Shown here in pieces: positions 33,299 through 43,249 of a DNA stretch of 64,000 bases. The stretch's first letter is position 1. Each line of letters begins with the position of its first letter. The notes under the pieces are model-generated. The model ran no database searches. It saw only the letters and a program-made list of their open reading frames with translations, and was not told the origin of the DNA. The stretch comes from Triplophysa rosa (Eukaryota; Chordata; Actinopteri; Cypriniformes; Nemacheilidae), in contig NC_079901.1 of NCBI RefSeq assembly GCF_024868665.1, positions 3,020,673 through 3,084,672 of the forward strand, written 5' to 3'. Made by a program: the position numbers and the translations under genes.

Positions 33299-33309
33299 AA
33301 TGAACCGAC
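33299..33309 (+). promoter_or_regulatory. putative self-primer binding site
   Basis: AATGAACCGAC begins one base after the 5' LTR. It pairs perfectly over 11 bases with GTCGGTTCATT in the 3' LTR, and over 10 bases plus one G-U pair with GTTGGTTCATT in the 5' LTR (33016-33026). It does not resemble the complement of a common tRNA 3' end. Confidence 0.7.
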
Positions 33310-34162
33310 CAAAGAAGAACCCAGCAGGCAGCTCCATGGAGGTTGAACGATCCATCCAGGCTCACGCACTATTCGGCTTTCGCCAAGGAGGGACCCCGGT
33401 AAAGGACTTCGCCATGAACTTTCTATCAACTGCGCGCTACTCGGGGTTCAACGAGAGGGAGCTGAAGGTGATAACAGCTGTCTCGACGAGCCGTTTCCAT
33501 CTGCCGAGATGCGCAGGATGAGTCCCCTGAGCTTCGTCGATCAGCTCGAATGCGCTATGGAGCGTGAGCACTCCAGGGGATCATCCATGGCGGAGTCTCC
33601 CTCGGGACTGGTGGCGATTCCAGAGGGTGGTGTCGTGCAGCTCGGGGTCCTGGGCCTCGGTGCTCCCTCAGCGGTCTCACCACCACCCACCAGCCTCGGT
33701 GAGAAACAGGGAAGGCGGGAGTCTTGGGGGTCTTCTTCTGAGGCCTCTAACCCAGAGCCAGCCCCAGCTTTCACCTCGTTCCTTCAGCCGACCACCGGGC
33801 GGGTGGCTCGGCTGAGGAAAAAAAGGCAACGGCGAGCAGCACGAGGTCCGTCCCAGCCGCAGCAGCCGGCGTCCCAGCCGGTGTCTCAGCCGGCATCTCA
33901 GCCCGCTTTCCAGACGGCGTTTCCGCCGGCTCTTCAGCCGATGACTCTGCCGGCCCTCTCGCCGGAGATTCTGCCGGCCCTCTCGCCGGAGATTCAGCCG
34001 GCCTTACAGCCGGTCTCACAGACCTGTTCCGACCCGGCCATACGGCCGGCAGTTCCCCCCAGGACTTCCCCTACCAATTCCCCCGGGACTCCGCTCTCTC
34101 GAGCGTCCCCACGGACTAAGACTGTCCCCCTTGTCCCAACCCTTTTGGACTTCCCCCCTTGA
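33300..34162 (+). pseudogene. gag-like protein of self-primed element
   Basis: First part (33300 to about 33485) reads MNRPKKNPAG, then LFGFRQGGTPVKDFAMNF and YSGFNERELK, a pattern like the capsid helices of sushi-type Gag (FRQG, then FA..F, then GWNE). A frameshift near 33485 leads into a second frame to 34162 with a Pro/Gln/Ser-rich repeat array (SQPASQPAFQ, LPALSPEI). No zinc knuckle, protease, RT or integrase follows, so mobility must come from another element. The repeat array may be a spacer or simply expanded low-complexity sequence. Confidence 0.65.
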
Positions 34163-34358
34163 ACTCTTGTGTTCCCACGCCCCCCCTCCCATGTTTATTA
34201 TTTTTATTGGCACACCCCAGTCCTTTAATTGCTGCCCTTATGCTCCCTTTGGTTTGTTTTGTGTTGTCTTTGTGGTGTTTGTCTGTGTGCTTTACTGTTT
34301 CGTCCCGCGGAGGTTTCTCCCTTGGAACGCCGTGAGGCGTTTCTTGGGGCGGGGGTTC

Positions 34359-34895
34359 TGTCAGGACTCTGTCCTTCCTGTTTTCGAGTTCTTTAACTCT
34401 ATGGACAGGGTCATGACAGAACCATGTCCTGCGGGTGTTTTGTGTGGAGACGTGTGGCTTTTGTTTACTTTGTGCCACGTGTCCTCCTGTCCCGTCTCTT
34501 AGTTTCCCGTAGTCTCGCCATTATTGTTAATCCCGGTCACCTGGCCTCACCTCCCTTTTGTAATTATCCTCTGTGATTGTTTCCCTATTTAATGTTCCCC
34601 TCAGTCTCTAGTTTTTGTCGGTTCATTGTTCTATGTTCCCTGCTGTTCGTTCGTGGAGTTCTCGTTTCCTGCCTTGTCTTGCCCGTTTTGTGAGTTTGGT
34701 TTTGTGTATAATTTATAGTTCTCATTTTGCCCCCTTGTGGGAAGTTTTGTTTATCTTTTGAAAAGTCTCTTGTTTATGTTTTTGTTACCCCCCACAGTGG
34801 GTTGTTTGTTTTGTTTTTGTTTAAATAAATCATTTTTAAGTTAACTCCTTCATCGCCTGCCTGCATTTGGGTTCTGCCTTGACCATTTCGTAACA
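34359..34895 (+). repeat. 3' LTR of self-primed element (537 bp)
   Basis: Direct repeat of 32745-33297, ending TTTCGTAACA. It contains the TATA-like CTATTTAA (34585-34592), the putative transcript start segment GTCGGTTCATT (34617-34627) and AATAAA near 34825. Confidence 0.92.
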
Positions 34896-35492
34896 CATTC
34901 TATCTAAAAACGAATGCTCACCCAGACCTGCCTGAAACGCCTTGTGTAACCACACCCCCACAAATCTACGTCAGTTCGTGGTATGATTTGACTAAGACCG
35001 CCCAAATGTATACGCAAGTAAGGTGGGCGTACCTGTCAGTACAATTGCTTTGTAACCTGATGTTCCAAATATGGTAAGAGGCATTACATTTCCATCAAAC
35101 GCTTGCAGTATTCGACCAATCACTATGCACTGGTTAACTGGCCAATCATAGCACACCTCGCTTTTCAGAGTGATGAGGTTTGTAAAAAATCTGTGCGTTT
35201 CAGAGATGCTGGGCAAAGAGGAGATACAAACATGCACGGTATGTGGAAAATACAGCATTTTTGAACCTTAAATCGTGTATACACATTGCATTACATCTAA
35301 AACAAACGATAATATTTGAGAAAAGGACAGTTATACTTTCCTCAAGTTTAATAAGGCTGCTTGTTCATCATCACAGTCATCAGCATACATGCAGATTCGA
35401 GAGACAAAACAACAAAACAGTTTTGTCACAGAAACAAAACAAGAAAAAATAAAAAACTGAAGCTGGCGGAGTAGTTCTCTCATCTCACGTTA

Positions 35493-35690
35493 GTTCCCTA
35501 TCGAGAGCGGTCTCTCGACATTGCGGAAGCTTCCGCATATGGGAACTCCTCCCTTCTCACCTCTCCTGAAGTCTTATTGGATAACGCCAATGAAACTGGC
35601 CAATTGTCGCGCTCGCAACCGAATGTAATTACTGGCGACCCGAGACATACATGAATACAGTGCACAGCGACAATACCTCAGAATCGTCTC
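35493..35690 (+). repeat. left inverted terminal repeat of DIRS
   Basis: From GTTCCCTATCGAGAG to ACAATACCTCAGAATC. The inner part is the inverse complement of 42088-42262. The outermost 50 bases are not mirrored in the right repeat but are complementary to 41931-41983 in the internal region. It contains the palindrome GCGGAAGCTTCCGC. Confidence 0.88.
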
Positions 35691-37193
35691 TTTCACGCTG
35701 CCATCGTTCATATCGTCAGAAGCTTCTTCATCCGATTTCCGCCTTCTGTTGTCTTTGCGCGGGTCCCATTGACCCGCAGGATACGCACGAGCATTGCATC
35801 GCCTGCCTAGGCCTGGCCCACGCTGAGGCGGCGTTCGGAGAGTCCGATTGCGCGCACTGTGCTGACCTGCCGGCGTGTGTCTTGAGGACTCGCAGGAACG
35901 TTGCTCGAGGATTATTCGGGTCGAGGCCCACTGCCGCCAAAGGGCCGCTGGTGGGCCCACCCATGCCACGTGGTGGCGGCGACGACGACGACGACGACCC
36001 GGCTCAGGGCCGCCGTCCTCTGCCGTCGCCTCGTTCCCCAGTCATTTTCACTGAGGAGAGCCTTCGTCCCCCTCCCACCGTTGCGGATGCGGATTTCCTT
36101 CGGCCTCAATGAGGAAGACGATGACTCTATGTCCATCTCGGCCTCGGTGAAGGACTGGGCGGAGTCGGAGCGGGACCGCACCGACTCGGAGAGCACCCCA
36201 GACCTCCAGGAGGAGTTTGTGAGGGTGCTGGAAAAGGCTGTTAAGGAGCTCGACCTTAGCTGGAGCACCCCGGAGGAGCCAGCTAAAAGTAAGCTCGATT
36301 CCTGGTATTTTTAAGCGGGCCGCCGCCAGGCTGCACCGAAGAGGAGTACTCCTTTTTTCCCTGATGTGCACGAGCACGTGGTTAAGTCGTGGACGGCCCC
36401 TCAATCGGCGCGAGTCCATGCTGCCACACAGGCTATGTTCGCCCACGTGGATGGGGCGGAGGCCCACGGTTATACCCGCATGCCGCCCGTGGAGGAGACC
36501 CTCGCTGTACATCTGTGCCCCTCCTCCTCCTTCAGTGCAGGACCAGGTCTGCCGTCGAAGCCGTGCAGGTTTACCGCCCACCTCGCCGACAAGGCGTACA
36601 CCTCCGCCGGGGAAGCAGCCTCCGCGCTGCACTCAATCGCGGTTCTTTAGATCTTTCAGGCGAAGATCCTGCAGGCGCTGGATGGGGGCGCCTTGGATGC
36701 GGACGCTGTGAAGGACCTGGGGGTGGCGACGGACTTCGCGCTGATGGTGACGAAGCGCACCGCACAGGCTATCAGCAGGTTGATGGGCTTCATGGTCGTC
36801 CTTCACCGCCATTTGTGGCTGACGCTGGCGGACCTCAAGGACGCTGACCGGAAGTCGCTGCTCAACGCTCCCATTACTCCCTCTGGTCTCTTCGGGGATG
36901 TCGTGGAGTCGGTGTCGGAATGCTTCGTGGAGGCGCAGAAGCGCGCAAAAGCCATGAGCCACGTGCTTCCTCGCCGTTCGTTGCAGCCGGCACCGAGAGC
37001 GAGATCCTCGTCTGCTTCGCGCTCTTCCCACAGGCCGGCTAAGCAGCCCGCTGCCGCGGCTTCGGCTCCCCGAGACCCTGGGCCAGACGTCCGGCCTAAG
37101 CAGTGGTCTGCCCCAGCTAGGAAGAAGTACGGGCAGAAGAGAGGTCATCGAGGCGATAGCGGATCGTCTTTGGCTGCCAAGCCGCCTTCCTGA
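35651..37193 (+). pseudogene. DIRS gag-like protein, broken
   Basis: Structural protein of the DIRS element. The N-terminal part (35651 to about 36100) carries a Cys/His cluster of DIRS-gag type (CCLCAGPIDPQDTHEHC, then CLGLAHA, then CAHC) and an Asp run. A frameshift near 36100 leads to the main frame, which continues to 37193 but has two in-frame stops, TAA at 36312 and TAG at 36648. The helical part at about 36650-36960 reads FQAKILQAL, LGVATDFAL and RHLWLTLADL. The C-terminus is Ser/Arg/Ala-rich and basic, suited to nucleic-acid binding. The reading frame could not yield a full protein. Confidence 0.75.
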
Positions 37194-37862
37194 CGGGTCT
37201 GCAGAGAGGAGGGGAGAGGTCGTGAGCGGACCGTTTTTCAAGCGGCGCCATTTGCATCTTGTTTCCCCCGCTGTTGCTGGCGATTGTTGCAATGCTCAAA
37301 ATGTTGTGTGTGTAAATGTATTAAAAGCACTTACCTCCTCACAAAAGGAGCTCTCTCCCCTTCACTCACACCACACTGTGTCCCTTGCCCTGCCACGGTG
37401 CAGCGCGAAGCCACAGTTAGAATACGCTATAACCGGCATCCCCTCACCCACGGTAGCTCCTGTGGGTGAGCGGTGGCCAGAGCCTCACACGCTTCACATT
37501 CCCCGGCCAGTGCAATTAGCCTCGTGAGGGCAGAGCACGTCTCCGGAATATCAGCAAGCTGTATCGCCCGAGGTATTTCGGCTGCTATGCATGTTTCTGA
37601 ATGCGTGGAAAGCAATTCCGGGTATCTCTCCATGGCTGCTAAATGTGATAGAACATGGGTATTCCCTTCAGTTCAGACGCAGGTCCCCCCGCTTCAGCGG
37701 AGTTGTCCCATCACTCACATTGCCATGCAACGCTCCTGTGACAGGAGATTCACAGCCTGCTCAGAAAGAGCAAATAGATAGAGCGGGTTCCTCCAAGCGA
37801 GGTAGAGTGCGGTTTCTACAGCCGGTATTTTGTGGTGCCCAAGAGAGATGGCGGACTCCGTC

Positions 37863-38192
37863 TGTAGCAAGGAAGGCGGGACGAGAGCCGTGGGGCAGGA
37901 AGGCAGGGCCGGTGGCATGAGTGATAATGAGTATCAGCTGTGCGCGCACCGGTCCTGCATGCCGCACGGGGGAGCTAGGGAGCATAAGAGGATGAGTGAC
38001 GGGACTGCCGAGGAGAGAGGACCGGGCCCGGAAGTTGTTAAGTTTTGTTTATGTTTGTGTGGCCGGCAGTCGTCCGTGAGGGGCTGCCGGCCTGTTTTAA
38101 TGCTGTTTATTGTTTACTTATTTTTGATTAAATATGCTTAAATGTTTGCCGGTTCCTGCCTCCTTCCTTCCCTTCTATTGAACTTTGCTACA
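37863..38192 (+). repeat. 5' LTR of TRIM-like element
   Basis: TGTAGCAAGGAAGG to CTTTGCTACA, with six-base inverted tips TGTAGC/GCTACA. It pairs with 38814-39143 with only scattered differences. The first 105 bases contain a partial hairpin (GCAGGGCCGGTG / CACCGGTCCTGC). Confidence 0.92.
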
Positions 38193-38193
38193 T

Positions 38194-38211
38194 TAGTGCC
38201 GAAACCCGGGA
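38194..38211 (+). promoter_or_regulatory. primer binding site, tRNA-Phe type
   Basis: TAGTGCCGAAACCCGGGA, two bases after the LTR. It complements the 3' end of vertebrate tRNA-Phe (recalled 5' end GCCGAAA, T-arm CCCGGG) at 17 of 18 positions. The one mismatch is A at 38195, opposite the CCA end. Confidence 0.75.
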
Positions 38212-38813
38212 GGAAGGAGGGACATGCTGTCAAAGAGTCCTCGCCACTGAGGGGGATCGCGGTGCTGCGGAGTTCGGGCAGCGCGGAGGAGGGAAGTCCA
38301 CGAGTGGCTGCCCGAGGCGGTGGTGCTGGATCATCGGTCGAGTGGGACGAAGACCTCGCGACCGTCCTCGTGGGCCGAGGTGGGATGATTGCCGTCCGGG
38401 AGGGAGCCAAGGGTCGGCGCCGTTTGCCGTGGGCCGGAGCCTGCTGCCATCCGCCGGGAAGGGGAGGAGCAGGGAACGGGAGACCCACTGCCCTCAGCCG
38501 GAGGAGCCATCGCCGGCCGCCAGGAGGTGGAGGAGGATCGGGATGTCCACCAAGCGTCCAGTACCACCACATGGCACTGCGAGGAAGAGCCTCTCGGCTG
38601 GCTGAGGACCGAACGACAGCGTGTCGGGGAACTGGACTATTTTTTTTCCTCTCTCCCCTTTCTCGTCCCTGTCGCTCGGGGTGCTCCCGGCTCCATTATC
38701 TCGTCTCGTCTGTGCGTACCCCCAGGCGCTGGGGCTCTCAAGGGGCCCCCCCCGGGGGGGGAGTACGCACAGGCGCGGTGGTGCCCCCCGGCCTGTGAGG
38801 GGCGATGGGGGTA

Positions 38814-39143
38814 TGTAGCAAGGAAGGCGGGACGAGAGCCGTGGGGCAGGAAGGCGGGGCTGGTGGCGTGAGTGATAATGAGTATCAGCTGTGCGCGCAC
38901 TGGTCCCACATGCCGCACGGGAGAGCTAGGGAGCATAAGAGGACGAGTGATGGGACTGCCGAGGAGAGAGGACCGGGCCCGGAAGTTGTTAAGTTTTGTT
39001 TATGTTTGTGTGGCCGGCAGTCGTCCGTGAGGGGCTGCCGGCCTGTTTTAATGCTGTTTATTGTTTATTTAGTTTTTATTAAATATGTTTAAATGTTTGC
39101 CGGTTCCCGCCTCCTTCCTTGCCTTCTATTGAACTTTGCTACA
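38814..39143 (+). repeat. 3' LTR of TRIM-like element
   Basis: Direct repeat of 37863-38192, same length (330 bp) and same TGTAGC/GCTACA tips. It contains AATATG-type A/T-rich sequence near the 3' side after a G/C-rich hairpin (GCCGGCAG / CTGCCGGC). Confidence 0.92.
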
Positions 39144-40704
39144 CCGTCCTATTTTGGATTTGAGACCCATCAATCGAGCGCTTCACAAGAGGGCGTTCAG
39201 AATGATTACGCTAAAACAGATCCTGGCGCAAGTTCGTCCCAGGGACTGGTTTGCGTCCGTGGATCTGAAGGATGCATATTTTCACGTTCAGATAGCCCAG
39301 AGCCACCAGCGCTTCCTGCGGTTCGACGGAGCGGCGTACCAGTTTGCTGTGCTGCCGTTCGGACTGGCATTGGCTCCACGCACGTTCTCGAAATGCATGG
39401 ACGGAGCGCTTTCCCCTCTCAGAGCGAGTGGTATGCGCATTCTGAACTATCTGGACGACTGGCTGCTTCTAGCCCATTCACGAGATGTGCTTGTCAGTCA
39501 TACGCAGATGCTGCTTCGTCACTTGTCATCCCTGGGGCTGCGGGTGAACGTGCCGAAGAGCAAGCTTCTGCCGAGTCGATCCATAACATATCTAGGGGTA
39601 TGTTTCGACTCAGTGGAGATGCGGGCCTGCCTCTCTCAGGAGCGCTTGGAGTCCATCTCCGCCGCACTGCGCGCCTTCAGCCTGGACCGGTCCGTTCCGC
39701 TGAGGGTATTTCAGAGACTTCTGGGACTGATGGCGTCAGCATCACCAGTCTGCCACCTGTGTCTTTTGCACATGCGTCCTCTGCAGCTGTGGCTAAAGAC
39801 TCAAGTTCCACAGAGAGCATGGTCCTGGGGTCGTGCGCGTGTGCGGATAACTCACAGATGCCTCAGCGCTTTGGAACCATGGCGCGACTTGAGCATGTTC
39901 AGCCAGGGCGTTCCCCTGGGGCTTGTGACAACGCGCACGTCTTCCTCGGGCTGGGGTGCAGTGTGCGAAGGCAGGCCGGCGTCGGGTCTGTGATCGCCGT
40001 CTCTGAGCAGTTGGCACATAAATCGGCTGGAGCTGATGGCGGTGTTCTTAGCTCTGCAGACTTTTTGGCCTCAGCTGATGCAGCGTCATGTACTGATTCG
40101 CACCGACAACACGTCCGTGGTTTCGTACATCAATCGCCATGGAGGGGTCCACTCCAGAGCCCTTTTCGAGTTGGCTGCGAGTCTGCTGCTGTGGGCAGAC
40201 CAGCACCTGCTTTCCATCAGGGCAGCACATATCCCCGGTCATTTGAACTGCGGAGCGGATATGCTCTCGAGGGGAGGTCTTTCCCAAGGGGAATGGAGAC
40301 TTCACCCCGACTCAGTATGGATGATCTGGGAAGGGAAGGCAGAGGTGGATCTGTTCGCGACGAGCGAGAACGCACACTGTCCGCTGTTCTTCTCGCTGCC
40401 GTGCTCCCCCAGGGAGACGGACGCTCTGACGACACGCTGGCCGGACGCCCGGCTTTACGCTTTTCCTCCGGTGAAGATTCTGCCCCTTGTGCTGTGCAAG
40501 ATCAGAGAGGAGAGAGCGTTGGTGATCCTCGTTGCTCCGTTTTGGCCGAATCAGCCGTGGTTCCCGGACCTGAGAGAGTTATTGGTGTCCTCCCCATGGC
40601 GGATTCCCCTCAGGGGCGACCTGTTATCTCAGGCGAATGGCTCGATTTGGCACCCCAACCTGGATTTGTGGAGCCTCCATGCCTGGCCGCTTCAGGGGTC
40701 TTAG

Positions 40705-41608
40705 AACCCCTCCCTCAGAGAGTGCTTGACACTATTGCGGAGTCTCGGGCGCCTTCCACTAGACGCTTATATGCTCTGAAATGGGATGTATTTAAGAAGT
40801 GGTGTATTGAGTGCGGTATAGACCCGGTGTCATGTCCCGTGTCTGATGTTTTACGCTTTCTACAATACAGGATGGATAATGGTGGCCTCCCGTCCACGCT
40901 GAAGGTTTATGTGGCTGCTATCGCCTCGTTTCGTTCCCCGGTTGACGGGCAATCAATCGGTAGAAATACATTGGTGGTCAGTTTTTTGAGAGGAGCTTGG
41001 AGGCTGTTTCCCTCGTGATCTCCTTCAGTACCCCCGTGGGATTTGTCTCTGGTGCTGAGGGCTCTCTCTCTGCCCCCGTTCGAGCGGTTGGAAGCTCTTT
41101 CTATAAGGAAGCTCTCTCTTAAAGCCGTTCTCCTTCTCGCTCTTGCTTCAGCAAAACGCATAGGGGATTTATGTGCGCTTTCTATTGGCGCGGATTTCAT
41201 TCGTTATGGGGCCGGCGACTGCAGCGTCACTCTACGGCCGAAAGCGGGTTATGTGCCTAAGTTACGGCCGGGTTTCGGTTGTCTGATCAGCTCTTCGTGT
41301 GCTACGGCGGGGGGACTAAAGGTCGGACTGTCTCTAAACAGAGGCTCTCTCACTGGGTGGTGGACGCTATCAACCTGGCGTATGAGAGTCAAGGGCAGGC
41401 CTGCCCTTTCGGCGTCAGGGCTCACTCAACTAGGGCTGTTGCCTCTTCGTGGGCTTGGGCTAGAGGCGTTTCTATTAAGGACATCTGGTGTGTGGCTGGC
41501 TGGTCTTCACAGAACACCTTCGCCAGATTCTACAGGCTGGATGTATCCTCCTTAGCCTCGCATGTCCTCTCGGTGAGTACGGACAGCTCAATGTTATCTA
41601 GTTGCTGA
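40705..41608 (+). pseudogene. DIRS tyrosine recombinase, nonsense plus frameshift
   Basis: Integrates the circular DNA by strand exchange, replacing an integrase. The N-terminal core-binding domain (ESRAPSTRRLYALKWDVFKKW, FLQYRMDNGGLPSTLKVYVAAI) runs to a TGA at 41016-41018. The same frame resumes with the first catalytic Arg in ASAKRIGDLCAL, then shifts near 41270. The last part holds HSTR (second catalytic pair), CVAGWSS and the nucleophile Tyr in FARFYRLDV. All four catalytic positions are recognisable, so inactivation is due to one nonsense codon and one indel. The core-binding frame stays open far upstream, overlapping RT. Confidence 0.88.
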
Positions 41609-41928
41609 TCTCCTATATTGTGCAGTTGTTACCGTGTTACTGTTAAATCTATGCTTGGTGTTACTGGATTTGCATTATATCTGCCCGGGTTTCCGCGCTG
41701 ACTTTTACTATTGTGGTGTCTGCCCCGGTGTGCAGGCCGCTCATTTCTTTGGCTGAGATATGCAAATTTTGTAGAAGACCGTTCTTGAAGCTCATTGGTC
41801 TGTCTCAGACAATCAGCTGCGGGCCTTTCAAGACGACTTCGCGATTGGTTCATCTGTGTGCTTAACATTGGTGAATGTATGCGGTCGGTGTACGGCTGTC
41901 TTGCTACTCTCACGGCGGGATTGTATAC

Positions 41929-42045
41929 AGTTCCCATATGCGGAAGCTTCCGCAATGTCGAGAGACCGCTCTCGATAGGGAACATCTCCGGTTACTGTCG
42001 TAACCTCGGTTCCTTGAGAAGTGGGAATGAGACATTGCGCTAGCT
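41929..42045 (+). repeat. internal complementary region of DIRS
   Basis: First half (to about 41983, AGGGAAC) complements the left outer end. Second half (ATCTCCGGTTACTGTCGTAACC onward in sense) complements the right outer end 42247-42305. It therefore encodes the joined ends of the element and acts as template for making the circular intermediate in the DIRS1 model. Confidence 0.88.
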
Positions 42046-42087
42046 GGCGTGTTCGTCGCGTGTCAGCCTTGGAGGCGTTCTATCGCA

Positions 42088-42305
42088 GATTCTGAGGTAT
42101 TGTCGCTGTGCACTGTATTTATACTGTCTCGGGTCGCCAGTAATTACATTCGGTTGCGAGAGCGACAATTGGCCAGTTTCACTGGCGTTATCCAATAAGA
42201 CTTCCGGAGAGGTGAGAAGGGAGGAGTTCCCATATGCGGAAGCTTCCGCAATGTCTCGTTCCCGCTTCTCAGGGAACCGAGGTTACGACAGTAACTGGAG
42301 ACGTT
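42088..42305 (+). repeat. right inverted terminal repeat of DIRS
   Basis: Inverse of the left repeat from GATTCTGAGGTATTGTCG to GCGGAAGCTTCCGCAATGTC, followed by right-specific sequence ending CTGGAGACGTT. Confidence 0.88.
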
Positions 42306-42509
42306 CTCCCCCTCCGTCCATCTTCTTGACATGCCGTCTCCTGCATGCGCAGATCTTTATTACCGTAAATACACAAAGTGACCGTAAACCGTCTACATCT
42401 TCACCGCACACGAGCGTCACGGTGCAGTGTACTTGGGTTAAGAGCAAGTGTATGATCCAAACATCAACAACAAACATAAGAAACACTTAAAAAAATGTTA
42501 TTATTATGC

Positions 42510-43230
42510 AGAAAGCTCTGCAGTTGTTGACATACTATTTTCTCTAAAATATTAGACATAAAAGAAAGATTTGACACTGGCCTAAAATTTGTCAATACTG
42601 TCGGATCTAACGTAGGCATTTTAAGAAGTGGCCGGACAATCCCATGCTTCATATCATCTGGAACTGTTGCCATTTCAAGGCAACTGTTCATAATCTTAAG
42701 AACCGTCGGCCCAGTAACATCAAAAGTCTGTTTAAAAAAGCGTGGTGGAAGAATGTCATAGTGCGAACCAGAAGGTTTGAGCTTGCTCACAATGACAGGC
42801 TCAAACAGACTCAAGATGGTAGTGCAGCATGGAGGGACCATTGGCACATGGATGTGACAATTCTTTACTATCAAATCAGCAAAGTACTTAAATTTTGCTG
42901 TTCTCACCACTTTCTGATAATGTATTAGATTGTCCCTTAATATTTCATATGAAACTTGCAGCTTGTCTCTTTTCCACCTTCATTCAGCCCTCCTGCAGAC
43001 CTGTCGAAGAGCACGAGTATCGTCAGTAAGCCACGGCTCAGCCTTTGGTTTATGTCGTTTGACTCTAATAGGAGCCAAAGTGTCTAAAATCGTAGATGAA
43101 ATAGTGTTAAAATAATTAAGATGATCTGCACCACTCCAGTCATTGTACAATGAATCGAATGATTGAGACATTGCCTTAAAAGCAGCTAAAAACTCAGTAC
43201 GAGTATGTAGGGTATGGTCAGATCAAAGTT
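42510..43230 (-). pseudogene. L2-clade LINE fragment: endonuclease-RT junction
   Basis: Minus-strand remnant. The segment 42980-43171 carries DWSGADHLNYFNTISSTILDTLAPIRVK and KAEPWLTDD, the linker after the endonuclease. The segment 42513-42910 carries PPRFFKQTFDVTGPTVLKIMN, GIVRPLLKMPTLDP and NFRPVSNLSFMSNILEKIV, the RT fingers. It ends before the catalytic box. It is a different and older family from copies A and B, with stops between the parts. Both ends are truncated. Confidence 0.8.
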
Positions 43231-43249
43231 TACCATCTGTGATCGTAAA

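Larger units (their letters stand above)
32745..34895 (+). mobile_element. compact nonautonomous LTR retrotransposon, self-primed type
   Basis: Two direct LTRs enclose 1.06 kb of internal sequence, with a perfect 5-bp duplication CATTC (32740-32744 and 34896-34900). The bases just after the 5' LTR (33299-33309, AATGAACCGAC) are exactly complementary to GTCGGTTCATT in the 3' LTR (34617-34627), about 30 bases downstream of a TATA-like CTATTTAA. That is the arrangement of Tf1/sushi-type elements that prime from their own transcript. A purine tract (GGGGCGGGGG) precedes the 3' LTR. Only gag-like coding remains. Confidence 0.88.
32618..35360. repeat. older dispersed repeat split by an LTR element
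   Basis: Sequence starting TTAAAGGGGTCATATG (32618) runs to 32744 and continues after the LTR element (34901 to about 35360). It has the appearance of a widespread fish repeat: near 34940 it contains CTTGTGTAACCACACCCCCA and near 35100 paired CCAATCA boxes. Its right terminus, expected to mirror CATATGACCCC, is not seen. Family unknown. Confidence 0.45.
37863..39143 (+). mobile_element. compact LTR element (TRIM-like) inside DIRS RT
   Basis: A 1281-bp insertion with two 330-bp LTRs and 621 bp between them, flanked by a perfect 5-bp duplication CCGTC (37858-37862 and 39144-39148). Removing one copy plus the element restores the RT codons for GGLRPILDLRPIN exactly. Directly after the 5' LTR lies a near-perfect tRNA-Phe primer site. 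A G-rich tract (GAGGGGCGATGGGGGTA) precedes the 3' LTR. No pol genes are encoded, and the internal GC-rich open frames have no recognisable domain. Strand follows the primer site. Confidence 0.9.
37560..40704 (+). pseudogene. DIRS reverse transcriptase/RNase H, interrupted
   Basis: Begins near FLNAWKAIPGISPWL (37594), with a frameshift before YFVVPKRDGGLRP. There the LTR element splits it at the Arg-Pro codons (37862/39149). The RT continues from 39149: DLKDAYFHVQIA, LPFGLALAPRTFSKCM and the catalytic NYLDDWLLLAHS. A single TGA at 39991 sits where a Trp codon is expected before the RNase H region (HINRLELMAVFLALQTF, RTDNTSVVSYI, HIPGHLNCGADMLSR). The C-terminal segment with DLFATSENAHCPLFF and APFWPNQPWFPDL is the conserved tail of DIRS RT, sometimes assigned to a Dam-like methylase domain. 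Removing the insertion and one duplication would restore the local frame. Confidence 0.88.
35493..42305 (+). mobile_element. DIRS-type tyrosine recombinase retrotransposon
   Basis: Retrotransposon that integrates by a tyrosine recombinase through a circular intermediate. Inverted terminal repeats lie at about 35493-35690 and 42088-42305. An internal complementary region (about 41929-42045) is complementary to both outer ends, the signature of DIRS1-like elements. Order: gag-like frame, RT/RNase H, then overlapping tyrosine recombinase, all on the plus strand. The outermost GTT may be the shared junction triplet. No target duplication is expected. Coding frames contain stops and shifts, and an LTR element of 1281 bp interrupts RT. 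Confidence 0.92.

Noticed and set aside
33541..34019. Minus-strand Ala/Glu/Pro repeat frames
   Set aside because: Antisense of the Pro/Gln/Ser repeat array in the gag-like frame.
36048..36632. 194-codon minus-strand frame
   Set aside because: Antisense shadow of the GC-rich DIRS gag region; no domain, and the plus strand explains the sequence.
38142..38871. GC-rich frames inside the TRIM-like element as a gag gene
   Set aside because: Frames are open on both strands with no capsid or zinc-knuckle motif; not called.
37859..39147. 4-bp target duplication for the TRIM-like element
   Set aside because: Recounting the bases after the 3' LTR shows the duplication is 5 bp, CCGTC.
39093..41018. 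Independent 641-residue gene
   Set aside because: It begins inside an LTR and only its end is a recombinase domain; most of it overlaps the RT in another frame.
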